Positions 34,775-47,121 of a stretch of DNA of 64,000 nucleotides are shown here, piece after piece; position 1 is the first letter of the stretch; the number at the start of each line of letters is the position of its first letter. The notes beneath the pieces were generated by a model. That model was not told the origin of the DNA. It did not search any database and worked only from the letters and a program-made list of their open reading frames with translations. Made by a program: the position numbers and the translations under genes. This DNA comes from Tenrec ecaudatus (taxonomy: Eukaryota; Chordata; Mammalia; Afrosoricida; Tenrecidae): positions 255,950,812 through 256,014,811 of the forward strand of contig NC_134531.1 of the NCBI RefSeq assembly GCF_050624435.1, given 5' to 3'.

Positions 34775-37700
34775 TAACCCTGAATATCAATGGCCTGAAC
34801 TCAGGCATTAAAAGACTGAGACTAGCAGAATGGCTTAGAAAACACAACCCATCAATTTGCTGCCTACAGGAGACACATCTCAAGACTACAGACAAAAATA
34901 GGCTGAGAATCAAAGGCTGGAGAAGGACCTACCAAGCAAACAGCAATACAAAAAAAGCAGGGGTTGCAATCCTTATCTCGGATAAAATTGACCTCAAAGT
35001 GGAAACCATAAAAAGAGATAAGGAGGGACACTATTTAATGCTCAAGGGAATCATAGACAATGAACCACTAAGCATTGTAAACATATATTCCCCGAATGAG
35101 AGACCAGCTCAATAAGTCAACCAAACACTCCAAAAGATTAAGAAAGAAATCACAGACTCGACAATTATAGTGGGCGACTTCAACACACCACTCACTGAGA
35201 AAGATAGATCACAGGGAAAGAAACTCAACAAGGAGACTAGGGAGATAATCTCCACAATTAGACAATTTGACCTAATAGATATTTACAGAGCTTTTCATCC
35301 AAATAAAAAAAATTTCACATTCTTTTCAAGTCCCCATGGCACATATTCGAAGATAGACCACATGCTGGGGCATAAGGCAAATCTACATAAATTTAAGCAC
35401 ATTGAAATAATACAGACCTCTCTCTCTGACCACTGTGCCCTAAGACTGGAAATCAACAAAAAGAAGACAAAGAAAATAAGAGCAAATAATTGGAGAATGA
35501 ATAACTCTCTACTGCAAAAGGAGTGCATACTGGTGCAGATCAGAGATGAAATCAGGAAATTTATAGAAACCAACGAAAATGAGCACACGACGTACCAAAA
35601 CTTATGGGACACAGCAAAGGCAGTCATCAGAGGAAGGTTCATAGCAATACAAGCACACCTAAGAAAGGAAGAGAGAATCATGATGGATACGCTGACACAA
35701 AATTTACAAAAACTAGAGCAGAGTCAGCAGGACAACCCTACTAATAGCAAAAAAAAAAGAAATTATAAAAATCAGGGCTGAGATTCAGGAGAGGGAAAAT
35801 TTAAAAACTATGGAAAAAATTAATATCGCTAAAAGTTGGTTCTTTGAAAGGATAAACAGGATCGATAGACCATTGGCAAACCTAACCAAAGAAAGGAGGG
35901 AACAAATCTCAATAGCAAGAATAAGGGATGAAAGAGGGGTCATTACAACAGACCCTAATGAAATCAAAAGGATAGTTACACAGTACTATGAAGGATTGTA
36001 CTCCAATGGATTCAACAATTTGGAAGACATGGACAAATTCCTGGAAAAACAATCCCTCCCTAGACTATCCTCGGCAGACATCAAGAATCTCAAAAGACCC
36101 ATAGCAATAGAAGAAATAGAAAAGGTTATCAAGGGATTACCAACAAAAAAATCCCCTGGACCAGATGGCTACACTGGAGAATTCTACCAAGCATTCAGGG
36201 AAGAACTAATACCAATCCTACACAAACTTTTCAAGAACATAGAAAAAGATGGCACACTCCCAAACTCCTTCTATGAAGCTAGTATAACTCTGATACCCAA
36301 ACCGGGCAAGGATCCCACAAGAATCGAGAACTACAGACCAATATCCCTAATGAACATTGATGCAAAAATCCTTAACAAAATACTAGCCAACAGAATACAA
36401 AAGTATATAAAACAAATAATTCACCATGACCAAGTGGGATTCATACCAGGGATGCAGGGATGGTTCAACATACAAAAGACCATTAGTATTATTCGTCACA
36501 TTGACATGAAAAAGGATAAGAATCACATGATTATATCAATAGACGCAGAAAAAGCATTCGACAACATCCAACACCAATTCCTGTTTAAGACACTAGCGAA
36601 GATAGGAATGGAAGGAAAGTTCCTCAAGACAATACAAGCTATATATGAAAAACCAACAGCCAAAGTCATAGTCAATGGAGAAAAGACTAACACAATCCCA
36701 CTGAAAAAGGGGACCAGACAAGGATTCCCCTTGTCCCCACTCCTATTTAATATCGTGCTGGAGGTTTTAGCTAACAGCATAAGGCAAAGAAGTGACATCA
36801 AAGGTATACGTCTGGGGAAGGAAGAGGTGAAACTATCCTTATTTGCAGATGATATGATTCTATATATGGAAAATCCCAAAAGTTCCACAAGGGGAGTACT
36901 GGAAGCAATAGAGGAGTTTGGCAGAGTGGCAGGATACAAGATCAACAAACAGAAGTCCATCGGACTGTTATACACATCAGATAAGACCACAGAAGAAGAG
37001 ATCCAAAAGGTGGTACCCTTCACAATAGCCAAACACAAATTGAAATATCTAGGGATACACCTGACTAAAAAAACAAAAGATCTATATAGGGAAAACTATA
37101 GAACACTATTACAAGAAACCAAGAGCGACCTCAACAAATGGAAGAATATTCCATGCTCTTGGATTGGGAGACTTAATATAGTTAAGATGTCAGTTCTGAC
37201 AAAAGCACTATATAAGTTTAATGCCATCCCGATACAATTACCATCATCTTTCTTCAAAGAAATGGAAAAACTGATCACCAACTTCATATGGAGAGGGAAG
37301 AAACCCAGAATTAGCAGAGAACTCCTCAAAAGAAGGACACCGTGGGAGGGCTTGCTTTACCTGACTTTGGCACATACTATGCAGCCACAGTTCTCAAAAC
37401 TGCATGGTATTGGTGCAATGACAGATACTCAGACCAATGAAAGAGAACTGAAAACCCAGAAATAAAAGCATCAGCATACACACAGCTGATCTTTGATAAG
37501 GACCCCAAATATATCAAATGGGAAGCCAATGCCCTCTTTAACAAGTGGTGCTGGAAAAAATGGATATCCACATGCAGAAAAATGAAGCAAGACCCTTATC
37601 TCACTCCATGCACAAGAATAAACTCAAGGTGGATCACAGACCTTGAAGTTAAACCCCAAATTATTAGGGCCATCAATGAGGGAATTGGGACCAACTTGAG

Positions 37701-38579
37701 AACTTTGGCGCAGGGAATACACAGGCTATCAGAAATAGGGAAGGACACAAACACAGAGGAGGCACAAATCGACAAATGGGATATAATGAAGATAAAACAC
37801 ATGTGTACATCTAAATAATTCACCAAGAGAGTAATAAGAGATTCCACAGACTGGGAAAACATCTTTAGCAATGACACATCAGACAAAGGTCTTATTACTA
37901 AAATCTACAAGACTCTGATAGCTTCCAAAAAGAAAAAAACCAATAGCCCACTTGAAAGGTAGGCAAAGGACTTGAACAGAAATTTTACAGGGACAGAAAT
38001 CTGAATGGCCAACAAACATATGAGAAAATGTTCCCGATCTTTAGCCATAAGAGAAATGCAAATTAAAACAACAATGAGGTACCACCTGACACCCTCAAAA
38101 GTAGCCCAATTCAAAAAATCAGAAAGCAACAAGTGTTGGAGGGGCTGTGGGGAGACAGGAACTCTCATCCACTGCTGGTGGTCCTGTAAGTATGTACAGC
38201 CACTATGGAAATCAATCTGGCGATACCTAAAACAGATGGAAATAGAGTTACCATATGACCCAGCAATCCCCCTACTGGGCATATACCCAGAAGAGGCAAG
38301 GAACAAACCAAGACCAGACATCTGTGCTCCAATGTTCATTGCGGCACAGTTCACAAGGAGTGAACAGTTGCAAGGAGTTGGAAGCAACCCAAATTTCCAT
38401 CAACTGATGATTGGATTAAAAAACTGTGGTATATACATACAATGGAGTACTACGCATCGCTAAAAAGCAGTGATGAACGTATGAGGCACATAGCGGCATG
38501 GGAAGAACTGGAGGAAATCATGCTAAGCGAGGTAAGTCAGGCACAAAAGGACAAGTACAACATGAGCCCGCTGTGGTAA
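34744..38579 (+). pseudogene. L1 ORF2 (endonuclease and reverse transcriptase), broken
   Basis: ORF2p nicks the target and reverse-transcribes L1 RNA; span about 1,278 codons, the usual size. The AP-like endonuclease is N-terminal: I-T-L-N-I-N-G-L-N (from about 34774), Q-E-T-H (34867), G-D-F-N-T-P (about 35173) and S-D-H-C-A-L (about 35427). The RT has P-G-P-D-G (about 36157) and the catalytic F-A-D-D at 36842-36853, intact. The Cys-rich end C-W-R-G-C...H-C-W-W-S-C is near 38133-38190. Lesions: TAA 35113-35115, a frameshift in an A run at about 35749-35759, a frameshift near 37340, TAA 37816-37818, TAG near 37960, TGA 38002-38004, and a frameshift near 38350-38400. The last exon-like stretch ends M-S-P-L-W then TAA at 38577-38579. 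Confidence 0.92.
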
Positions 38580-40059
38580 GTATTAAAATAAAATTTTTTT
38601 TAATTAAAAAATTTTTTTTAAACTTTTTTTTTTTATGCAAAAGTGGCATATGGGAAAAAGCTACTGTATACAAACATTTCTGGGGTGAAGACTGTGTAGT
38701 ATGGCAGAGACCAGATCAAAACCAGGGATGCACATGGTAGACAACAGTGGAGGAGGTGGGGAAAGGAAAACAAAAGGATGAATATAAGGAATAAAAGGGA
38801 AGTGGGGGCATGGGGCACTAATCCACCCAAGGGGAGGGTATTGTTTATATCTCCACAGGGAAAGTGGGACCAGACTTCAACCCAGTGCCTCAAGGTGTGA
38901 ATGCAATATCCCGGCGTGGAGTAGGGCCCAGCACCAAAAATTAAGTTGATACCTGCCCCTCCCCCGAAAAGAATTTGTTTCAAAGGATGACATTGACTCT
39001 GCAGCTCCGGGAGATGGACATATCTGATCAGAGCACACGGGAGCAGATGAAGGGGCAGGAGGAAACAGTGGAACGCAGCCTGGCCCACGAGGCCGTGATG
39101 ATGATGTTCCTGAGTAGAGCAGCCAGTCCACAGAGAGAACAACATGGCTGGCCCTACTATGAGACATGATGCCCCTCAGTGACTAAGGGGGATACAGGGG
39201 ACAGCACCGGAGACACAGTGTGGGAATTGCACCTGACCTGATCCCACCACACCGAGGCAAAGCACTGGGGGAGTGCAGTGGAACAGCAAGGGAATGGAGT
39301 GGCAAGGTCCCCAGGGAATGCTGAAAGTGGACTTTGGGGCCAGGGTGTGGTGCCCCAACAGACTGGACTGGAAAATGCTCCTAAGGGCCAGCAAACAATC
39401 CTTGAACGAACTACAAGCCTTTCTTTTGTGAAGTGTTTTGTTCTTTGTCAGTGGTTTGTTTTTGTTGTTTTATTGTCTGGTTGTATACTGTTGCTTTGTT
39501 TTCCTCTGTCTTGTTTTCGTGCATGTTAGTGTTTCTACAGGTCTGTCTGAATAGGACAGGCTGGATGAACTATCTGGAGGAAAAACAATAGGACAGACAG
39601 TTCCGGGGGGACAGACAGATCCGGGTGGGGGAGGGGAGGAGGGTAAGGAAGTGGTGTTAATAAACACAGGGACAAGGGAACAACATGGGACCCAAAATGG
39701 TAGTGAGGGGGGAGTGACAGGCCTGATGGGGAACGATCAAGGGTAAGGGTGCGTAGAGAAGAGGTATAGCTGTAGCCCAGGTGGGGACGGAGCATGGTGG
39801 TGGGGCAGGAGGAAAGTCAAGGGAGAGGGAGGAAGGAGCTGGGAGTCAAGGGACATTTATGGAGGTCTAGACAAAGACATGTACATGCAAACATATATAT
39901 GAGGATGGGGAAATAGATCTAATTATCTACATTTATAGGTTTAATATTAAGGTGGCGGAAGGACCTTGGGCCTCTACTCAAGCACTCCTTCAATGCATGA
40001 ATACTTTCGTTTATTAAAATGGTACTCTATGATGCTCACTCTCCCGACACAACTGCTGA

Positions 40060-40543
40060 AGCCAAAGTGGGTGAACAAGTAAATGTGGTGAAGAAAGCTG
40101 ATGGTGCCCGGCTACCAAAAGAGATAGTGACTGGGGTCTTAAAGGCTTGAAGATAAACAAGCGGCCATCTAGCTCAGAAGCAACAAAGCCCACATGGAAG
40201 AACACACCAGCCTGAGTGAGCGAGTGATCCCAAAGGGATCAGTTGTCGGGCATCAAAGAACAAAAAATCATCATATCATTGGCTGCACACCTCCATGAGA
40301 GGATCGCTGAAGACAAATGGGTGCATAAGCAAATGTGGCGAAGAAAGCGGATGGTGCCGGCTATCAAAAGAGATAGTGTCTGGGGTCTTAAAGGCTTGAA
40401 GGTGAACAAGCGGCCATCTAGCTCAGAAGCAAAAAAGCCCACATGGAAGAAGCACACCAGCCAGTGCGATCACGAGGTGCCCAAGGTACCAGGTATAAGG
40501 CATCATGCAACAACAACAAAAAAAGAATATGTGTGTGTATGTG

Positions 40544-40560
<17 letters not shown>
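40060..40560 (+). repeat. ~250-bp tandem duplication within L1 3' UTR
   Basis: 'gtcttaaaggcttgaag' at about 40136 and again at about 40386, and 'atgtggtgaagaaagc' / 'atgtggcgaagaaagc' at about 40083 and 40333, show a unit of about 250 bp repeated twice. The copy at 4195-4590 has the same arrangement, so the duplication predates both. Confidence 0.85.
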
Positions 40561-40574
<14 letters not shown>

Positions 40575-41133
40575 TATTTATATATCTACCACATTGAATG
40601 AAGGGGGAAGTGCAGAGTGGAGACCCAAGGCCCAAGTGTTGGCCACTGGAGATCCCCTCATAGAGGGGCTTAGGAGAGGAGATGGGTCAGTCGGGGTGCA
40701 AGGTAGTACCGACGAAGAGCACAGCTTTCCCCCCAGATCCTGGATGCTTCCTCCCCCCAACTACCATGATCCGAATTCTACCTTGCAGGGCTGGATAGGG
40801 CAGAGGTTGTACACTGGCACATATGAGGACTGGAGGCACAGGTAATCCAGGGTGGATGATACCTTCAGGACCAAGGGTGTGAGGGGCGATGCTGGGAGAG
40901 TGGAGGGCAAAAGGGTTGGAAAGGGGGAACTGAATACAGGGATCCACATGTGACCTCCTCCCTGGGAGAGGGACAGCAGAGAAGGGGGGAAGGGAGACTC
41001 CAGATAGGGCTAGATATGACAAAATAACGAGGTATAAATTACCAAGGGCACATGAGGGAGGGGGGAGCGGGGAGGGAGGGGAAAAAAAAAAGAGGACCTG
41101 ATGCAAAGGGCTTAAGTGGAGAGCAAATGCTTT

Positions 41134-41362
41134 GAGAATGATTGGGGCAGGGAATGTATGGATGTGCTTTATACAATTGATGTATGTATATGTATGGATT
41201 GTGATAAGAGTTGTATGAGTCCCTAATAAAATGTAAAAAAGGAAAAGGGAAAAGAAAGAAAAGAAAATGATTAGGGCAAAGAATGTACGGATGTGCTTTA
41301 TACAAATGATGTATGTATATGTATGGACTGTGATAAGAGTAGTATGAGCCCCTAATAAAACG
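41134..41362 (+). terminator. Duplicated L1 3' terminus with two poly(A) signals
   Basis: Copy 1 (41134-41232) and copy 2 (41263-41362) both run from 'gaatga'/'aaatga' through 'gatgtgctttatacaa' and 'tgtatatgtatgga' to 'cctaataaaa'. AATAAA signals are at 41225-41230 and 41354-41359, 129 bp apart, separated by an A/G-rich linker. The same doublet is in the copy at 1577 and in the 54625 copy, so it marks a subfamily. Confidence 0.88.
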
Positions 41363-41367
41363 TTTTA

Positions 41368-41382
41368 AAAAAAATCAAAAGT
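41368..41382. repeat. Probable L1 target-site duplication, 3' copy
   Basis: 'aaaaaaatcaaaagt', matching 32434-32448 with one difference. The A-rich start blends with the poly(A) tail. Confidence 0.7.
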
Positions 41383-43522
41383 AAATGGTTTGACCTAAAA
41401 GTAGAAATCTGCTATTAAATAATTTAATAAAATAGCCAAACATTGAGCTGATATTAATGTACATTTAAGTACTCGATAAAGGTTCTTGAGTAGCTGGAGT
41501 GTGTAAACATGTATGTAAATTGGCAGAGTGAGATCATGGTAGGAAGAAACATGCTAATAGAGTGCCTGATGCCTTTCATGTGACTTAGGGAGGAATATCT
41601 TGATAGCCTGGACTGGATTTTGTTGTTATTCGCTCTAGAGTTAGTTGCAATTCACGTCCCTGTGTAGCACAAACAGCTAAACGTTTGGCTTATCTGCATG
41701 TTTAGCCATTTAACCCCCCGATAGTCTCCTCAGAAGACAGGCCTGGTAAGAATTGATTATGAAAGGCTAGCGCATTTCTACTTCATAGTATTTCTTTATA
41801 CAATATTCACAGAATGTTGCTATGAGAACTTAATTTATACATAGCCATGAAAACTTAATTTATGCATAGACAAAGCCAAAATTTAACCTACTATAGTTAA
41901 GTGAAAATTTTTAATCAAAGGAACAATTTGATTTCTCTTGCTAAACTCAATCAATCTTGAGATGTTTAAAGAACTTTTTCAGAATTTTGTCGGCATACGT
42001 AAGTTTAAAGGAGGTAAATTTTCAGCACATGGTTTTAGCTTAGACTTCTGTTAAGGATTTAAATAACAAATTGTAAAATAGTTAGGGATATAGAGGACAG
42101 ATGACACAATGTAAAGAACATTTATTAAAATTGTACATTTCCCAATCAATCAGTTCTGTGAACAATATTCAAGTATTTGACAATATTCAAAGATTTTAGC
42201 TCCAAAATTAATTTTTGATTCATCGAATCAAAGTATGTTAAATACATTTTATTATATGAAACATTCAACTGATTGTAATGCCAAATATTGAACTTCTTAC
42301 AAAGGATTTTAAATCTTGTCTTTACAAATAAATCCGGTTAAGAAATAAATCCAATTAGAAGATGTTGACATTATGGTTTTTCAAACATTTCTCATTTTCT
42401 TTAGTTACTTTTACTACTAGGTTGAACTTGATAAAAATACTTTTAATTCAGAGTTTTCTTGAATTCATCAGGAAGATTTAAAAGAAAAGTGATTTTCTAA
42501 ATGGCAATGTACTGTATATTCATTCAAAGGATAAATATATTATTGTAATGTAATTATGACAACTCTTACACTAATGATTATTTTACTTGAGCTTAAATCT
42601 TTGTAAAGATCATTGATCAAACATGACTAGTATCAACACTTGGCATTAAGAAAATAAGCCCTTATGAATAACATGCACTAAAAGAAGAAATGTCAGAAAT
42701 ATAGAGTATTTCTACTTTATGAACTAATAAAAGAAAATGACTTTTAAATCACTCTGAGCCACTTACATTAGTTTCCAGTGTCCACTTCACACATTACATT
42801 GTGAAGTCATTATCCTCGAGACATATGCTCTACTAATTGCAATATTAACATCTATGAAATAGCCTTTTAAATTTATGGTGGAATCAATTTGATGAGTTAC
42901 TGTGCCCATTTTATTAACATAATGTAAATGTAATGGGCTTTAAGAAATGCGATTTATAAGGAGTTGTTCTGGTAGCAAGAAAACTTTAGGAATAAGTAAA
43001 GTTTTAAAGTAAAACTTATTTTAGTATTGTTCAGAATCCAACATTTTCAATTTCTTCTTATAATTGAGAAACAATCCACATTTTCTAAGAACTGGCTTAC
43101 ACTGTCCCCTAATCAAATAATTAATACAAAATTACTCTCGTGTCAAACATCATATTTTAATCTTCTAAACATATAGTGTATAGGAACATTATCCTGTATT
43201 GATAATAAAAGACAATAATGCTGAATATTTTAAAAGCATTTAACATAAGTTAGAAGCAACTTATTAAAGAGTCTTCTGAACATATGTCAGAGGGGGAAAT
43301 ATCTGCATATTAGGGAATGCACTATGGTGGCTATGTAAGCAAGAAGCTACAGAAGTAAAGAACTTAAAAATTAATTCTGCTCCATGGGTGGGAGATTGGA
43401 AGGTTCATGCAGGATAAGTAATCTGAGCAGCACTTTCAAGATAGAAACATTCTTGGCAGGTGGCAGCTTACTGTAGAGTCTGGTTTATGTTAGGCCCCAT
43501 CCTTCTGGTCACCTTCCTGAGA
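41383..43522. other. Unassigned AT-rich region
   Basis: A diverged AfroSINE-like piece may lie at about 41655-41765. Otherwise single-copy-like AT-rich DNA with no coding potential that I can support. Confidence 0.5.
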
Positions 43523-43715
43523 GGTGCTTGATCGTGGGTTACTCATTGGACTGCTAATCAGAAGTTCAATAGTTGGACACCAGCTTCCAGAGAAAGGAAC
43601 AGCTTTCTACTCCCATAAAGTGTTACCATCTCTGAGACACAGAGAGGCAGTTCTACTCTGTCCAAAAGGGTTTTCTGAATTGGAATCAATTTGATGGGGT
43701 AAGTTCAGTTAGTTT
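43523..43715 (+). repeat. AfroSINE, full length
   Basis: 'ggtgcttgatcgtgggttac', 'gactgctaatcagaagttc', 'ctttctactcccataaagtg', 'ggcagttctactctgtcc', 'attggaatcaatttgatgg'. Confidence 0.8.
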
Positions 43716-44724
43716 TCAGTTTGTTTTTGTGGGGTGCAAGGTTGAGTAAAAATTTACTTTTTTTCTGTATTATGCAGTGAGGCATCAAGAAGAGGAGTCT
43801 TGAAATAAAGCCATTAGTGGTCATGGAACAAGTCCAACGTATTGGGTTGGGGAACAAGAAAAGAGTGACTGAAAGCAGAAATTGAGGACAAGGGAAAATG
43901 TACTATTAAGTGTGTCTGGGTGATTTCCTTAAGATTTAGGGCAAATAGGAGGGGGAGATGTGAACATCTACTTTTCTAGCTATATAATATTGCGATACAG
44001 CTTATGCTAAAATATTAAGCTATCTGAGCCTGTTGGACTTAAAGATGATGAAATAGGCATAGGGGAGCAAAGCCTAATGAAAAGAAAAAGTATGGTCTAT
44101 AGCCACACAATCCTTAGCTTAGGGTCATTAGCCTGACCAACAATCCCGTTTGAATATTACTAATCAATTTAAAGCATGAAAACCAGAGTCAGTCTTTGGA
44201 GATTAACCTGTAGTTGTAAATTCTCCATGAGAAAAATTACACCTTGCAAAGATTTATAAAATAAGTTTTCTATAAATCAACAAATTTTATATCCCAAAAT
44301 ATTATATTGAAAATTCACTGTCATATGTCAATAGTATCAGACATGGAAATAATTTAGGTAAGAAAGAATATTCATTTTAATGCAATTCAACTTAGGAAAC
44401 TAATAAAGCTCCAGATGGTTCAATATATTTAAATTGCTTTTTATTAGTCTCCCTGAAGGACAATTTAATTTGAAAAGATCAGATGTATAGATTAAAATAC
44501 GGACTTCCATCTATTTAATAGAAGAATGGAATCTATGAAAAAGAAATTTAGGCTCTAGTGCCAAAGAAGTTGGGCTTACTGGAAATACCTCCTTTCAATA
44601 GTTTTAAATCTGAAAGTTTCTCAACGAATTGTTTATGTCAATGAATACAAAAGTAACAATTTAATGAAGAGCTAAATTTGCCTGTATAAATGGTGTGCAA
44701 TAGTTTTCATCTAGAGGTCCACCT
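43716..44724. other. Unassigned AT-rich region
   Basis: No recognisable feature. Confidence 0.5.
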
Positions 44725-44885
44725 TTCAAAAGGAGCTGTGGGTTAAGTGCCGCTCTGCTCAAAGGAGGTCAGCAATTCAACCCCTCCAGCCACTGTAGGA
44801 GATACATGAGACTGTCGGTTCCCTTAAACATTTACTGTCGCCCAAAACCTATGTAAGGTCACTGAATAGAAAAAATCAAATTAAA
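44725..44885 (+). repeat. AfroSINE, diverged
   Basis: 'gagctgtgggttaagtgccg', 'gaggtcagcaattcaaccc', 'gtaaggtcactgaatag' keep the SINE order. Confidence 0.65.
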
Positions 44886-45924
44886 ACCCTTTTGCATCAA
44901 GAAATGTATATATGTATATGTGTGCGTGTGTATTACAATTGTTCACAATTAAATCCACTATCTTTGTTTTAGTTGGCAACCTGTATCTGGAATAATATAA
45001 ATGTTACTTAAAATAATAGATAAGTTAGTTTAATTTGTTTAGTTTTATCAATTCATGTGTAGTGGATTTTTAGTATAATTTTAGGTAGTTTCTATGATTC
45101 AATTTAAAAATGATTGTATAATTTAATCATTACATCAAGTTTTATGAGGTAGGTATGTCATGCTTATTATGACTGTTGAGGAATGATGAAGTTGATGCTG
45201 ATAAACATTAAAGAACATCCATTCAGAAAGAATTAACTATGCTGAAAGTTTCAGTATCGGATAACAAATTTTATTCAGTATGGGAATTTGTGTAATATGA
45301 TTTGAATATTTTTGAGTGTAATACAATTAGAAAATAGATGAGTCTTCACATGATTAAAATATAAATTTCAAAGCAATATGCAATATGCAAAATAGTTTCA
45401 TAAAATATTTTTTAAATCTGCAGAGTAAAACTAATGAAATAAAATATGCCAAAGGAACAGTTAAAATAATTTTTACATTATGGTTTTTAATTACTAATAA
45501 ACTTGAACTTTATATGCAAAATGTCTTCATCTGGAATCTATAGAAGAGGAAAATGAATAGAAAGAATGAGAAACACAGAGAACTAGAATGAGAGAGAGTC
45601 AGACACAGAGAAAGATAATTCAAAGATATAACCACACCATTGAGTGGTTAGCAGGTCAGGCTATGTGTTAGCGACCTCTGCGGGCTCACAGAAGTCTGGA
45701 AAACTGTAAACCTGAAGGTCAGGCAGCAAACCAGAGACTTCTGTGTAGGTATGTCCCAGGAACATACAGGGCAAGATGCATACAGGGCTGAAAGTAAATA
45801 AGCTTTGCTTGAAAATCAATTTATACACTGAAAATAGTCCATACCTCTAAAGAAACTCCTTTCAAATGACTGGCAGATCACACCAGGGTAAGCCATTACA
45901 TTATATATTATATTGAAGAATAAC
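44886..45924. other. Unassigned AT-rich region; possible LTR remnant at its end
   Basis: 45580-45920 has a texture like an ERVL LTR in reverse ('agaagtctggaaaactgtaa'), too diverged to call. The rest is featureless. Confidence 0.4.
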
Positions 45925-46625
45925 TCATATAGTTGTCTTACTTGAGTGCACAATCAATGCTCATGGAAATAACAGTCAAAAGATCAAACAAAGCAATTGT
46001 ATTGAGAAAATCTACTGCACTCCAAAACAAACAACCAGACTTACCAAACTTACTTCCATTGTGTCAATGCCAACTCACGATGACCCTGTAGAATGAGTCT
46101 ATAGGACAGGGTGTTGCTGCTCCTGTGGGTTTCTGAGACTGTAATTGTTTCCAGGGGTAGAAAGCCCCATCTTTCTCCTGAGGAGGGCTAATCTCAGCCC
46201 AACATGAAACTACAAGACCTCTTTAAAGTGATGAAAATCAAGGATGCTACTTTGAATACTTAGATGCGCCTGACACAACCGAGGCAACCACCTCATATAC
46301 ATGTGAAATTTGGATATTGAATAAGGAAAATTGAAGAAGAATGTATGTATTTGAATTATGGTGCTGGAAAATAATATTAAAAGTCCCCAAAGAACAAACA
46401 AATCTGTCTTGAAAAATTACAACTAGAATGCTCCTCAGAGGTAAGATTGACAAGAATTTGCCTCATGTGCTTTGGGAATGTTATCTGGAAAGACCAGTCC
46501 CTGGAGAAAGATACCGTGCTCAGTAAAGTAGGGTGTCAGAGGATAGAGGGAAATTTCAATAAGATAGACTGACACCGTGACTGCAGCAATGGCCTCAAAC
46601 ATGGTAACAATTCTAAGGACCCCTA
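45925..46625 (+). mobile_element. RTE LINE 3' part, interrupted by a SINE
   Basis: 'gtgcacaatcaatgctcatgg' (45948), then a break at about 46026, resuming with 'acaagacctctttaaagtg' (46211) and running through 'gaagaagaatgtatgtatttg' to 'cgtgactgcagcaatggcctc' (46577). A SINE fills 46026-46205. Confidence 0.75.
46026..46205 (-). repeat. AfroSINE nested in RTE
   Basis: Complement order: 'caatgccaactcacgatgac', 'ctgtgggtttctgagactg', 'ccccatctttctcctgagg', 'ctcagcccaacatg'. Confidence 0.78.
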
Positions 46626-46759
46626 GATTGAGAGGTGTTCCTTTTGTTTTATAAAGTGTTGTATGAATCAGAACATAGACCCTACAACAACCCCTACAGT
46701 AGCTTTCAAAGCTCAGAACCATGGCCTAGTCAAGATGACAAATAACATTAACTGTCACA

Positions 46760-46885
46760 TGAAAACTATAAACAAAAACCAAACTCAGTGTCATCTTTCT
46801 TCTGCAGAGAGGCTGGTGGGATTGAACTTCCAAATTTGCGGTTAGCCATCCAGTGCTTATACCACTGTGCCACTAGGACTCCTTC
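46760..46885 (-). repeat. AfroSINE 5' half
   Basis: 'atttgcggttagccatccag' and 'taccactgtgccactaggac' are the complement of the B-box and head of the SINE. Confidence 0.75.
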
Positions 46886-47121
46886 CCGTTGCATGAAGAG
46901 TCTTTAAATGTCCTATATTCAAATGGTTATTGTTGAAAAGATATACAGCATAACACATTAATCCAGTATTACTCCATGAAAAATTCACTGCAACTGATTA
47001 CATGTTTAAGAGTTGTACAGTGAATCACATCTTATATTTCGGAGTTGTTTCTTCCCTTTGAACATATCCTGCTACCTAAGATATCTGTCTAATATGTCAA
47101 GTTCCTGTTTGAGCTTATGTA

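Larger units (their letters stand above)
38580..41366 (+). other. L1 3' UTR, about 2.8 kb, with internal repeats
   Basis: Starts after the ORF2 stop with A/T runs (38585-38635). It then has purine-rich G-runs (39590-39850), a 250-bp tandem duplication (40060-40560), a TA microsatellite (40546-40568) and a duplicated 3' terminus (41134-41362). Parts of it recur at 1577, 4150, 10605, 13141, 15370, 49395, 54625 and 56150. Open frames here are not conserved and look like chance. Confidence 0.85.
32449..41367 (+). mobile_element. Near full-length L1 LINE, about 8.9 kb
   Basis: A complete L1 layout on one strand: a GC-rich 5' UTR with tandem monomers (32449-33599), ORF1 (33600-34774), ORF2 (34744-38579), a 2.8-kb 3' UTR (38580-41367) and a poly(A) end, flanked by a probable 15-bp TSD. 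Both ORFs carry lesions, so the copy cannot move by itself. Its length exceeds the roughly 6 kb of human L1, mainly because of the 3' UTR. The truncated L1 copies elsewhere in the window are from related subfamilies. Confidence 0.92.

Noticed and set aside
40243..40845. 200-codon frame in the L1 3' UTR
   Set aside because: Spans the tandem duplication and microsatellite; homologous stretches in other copies are not open.
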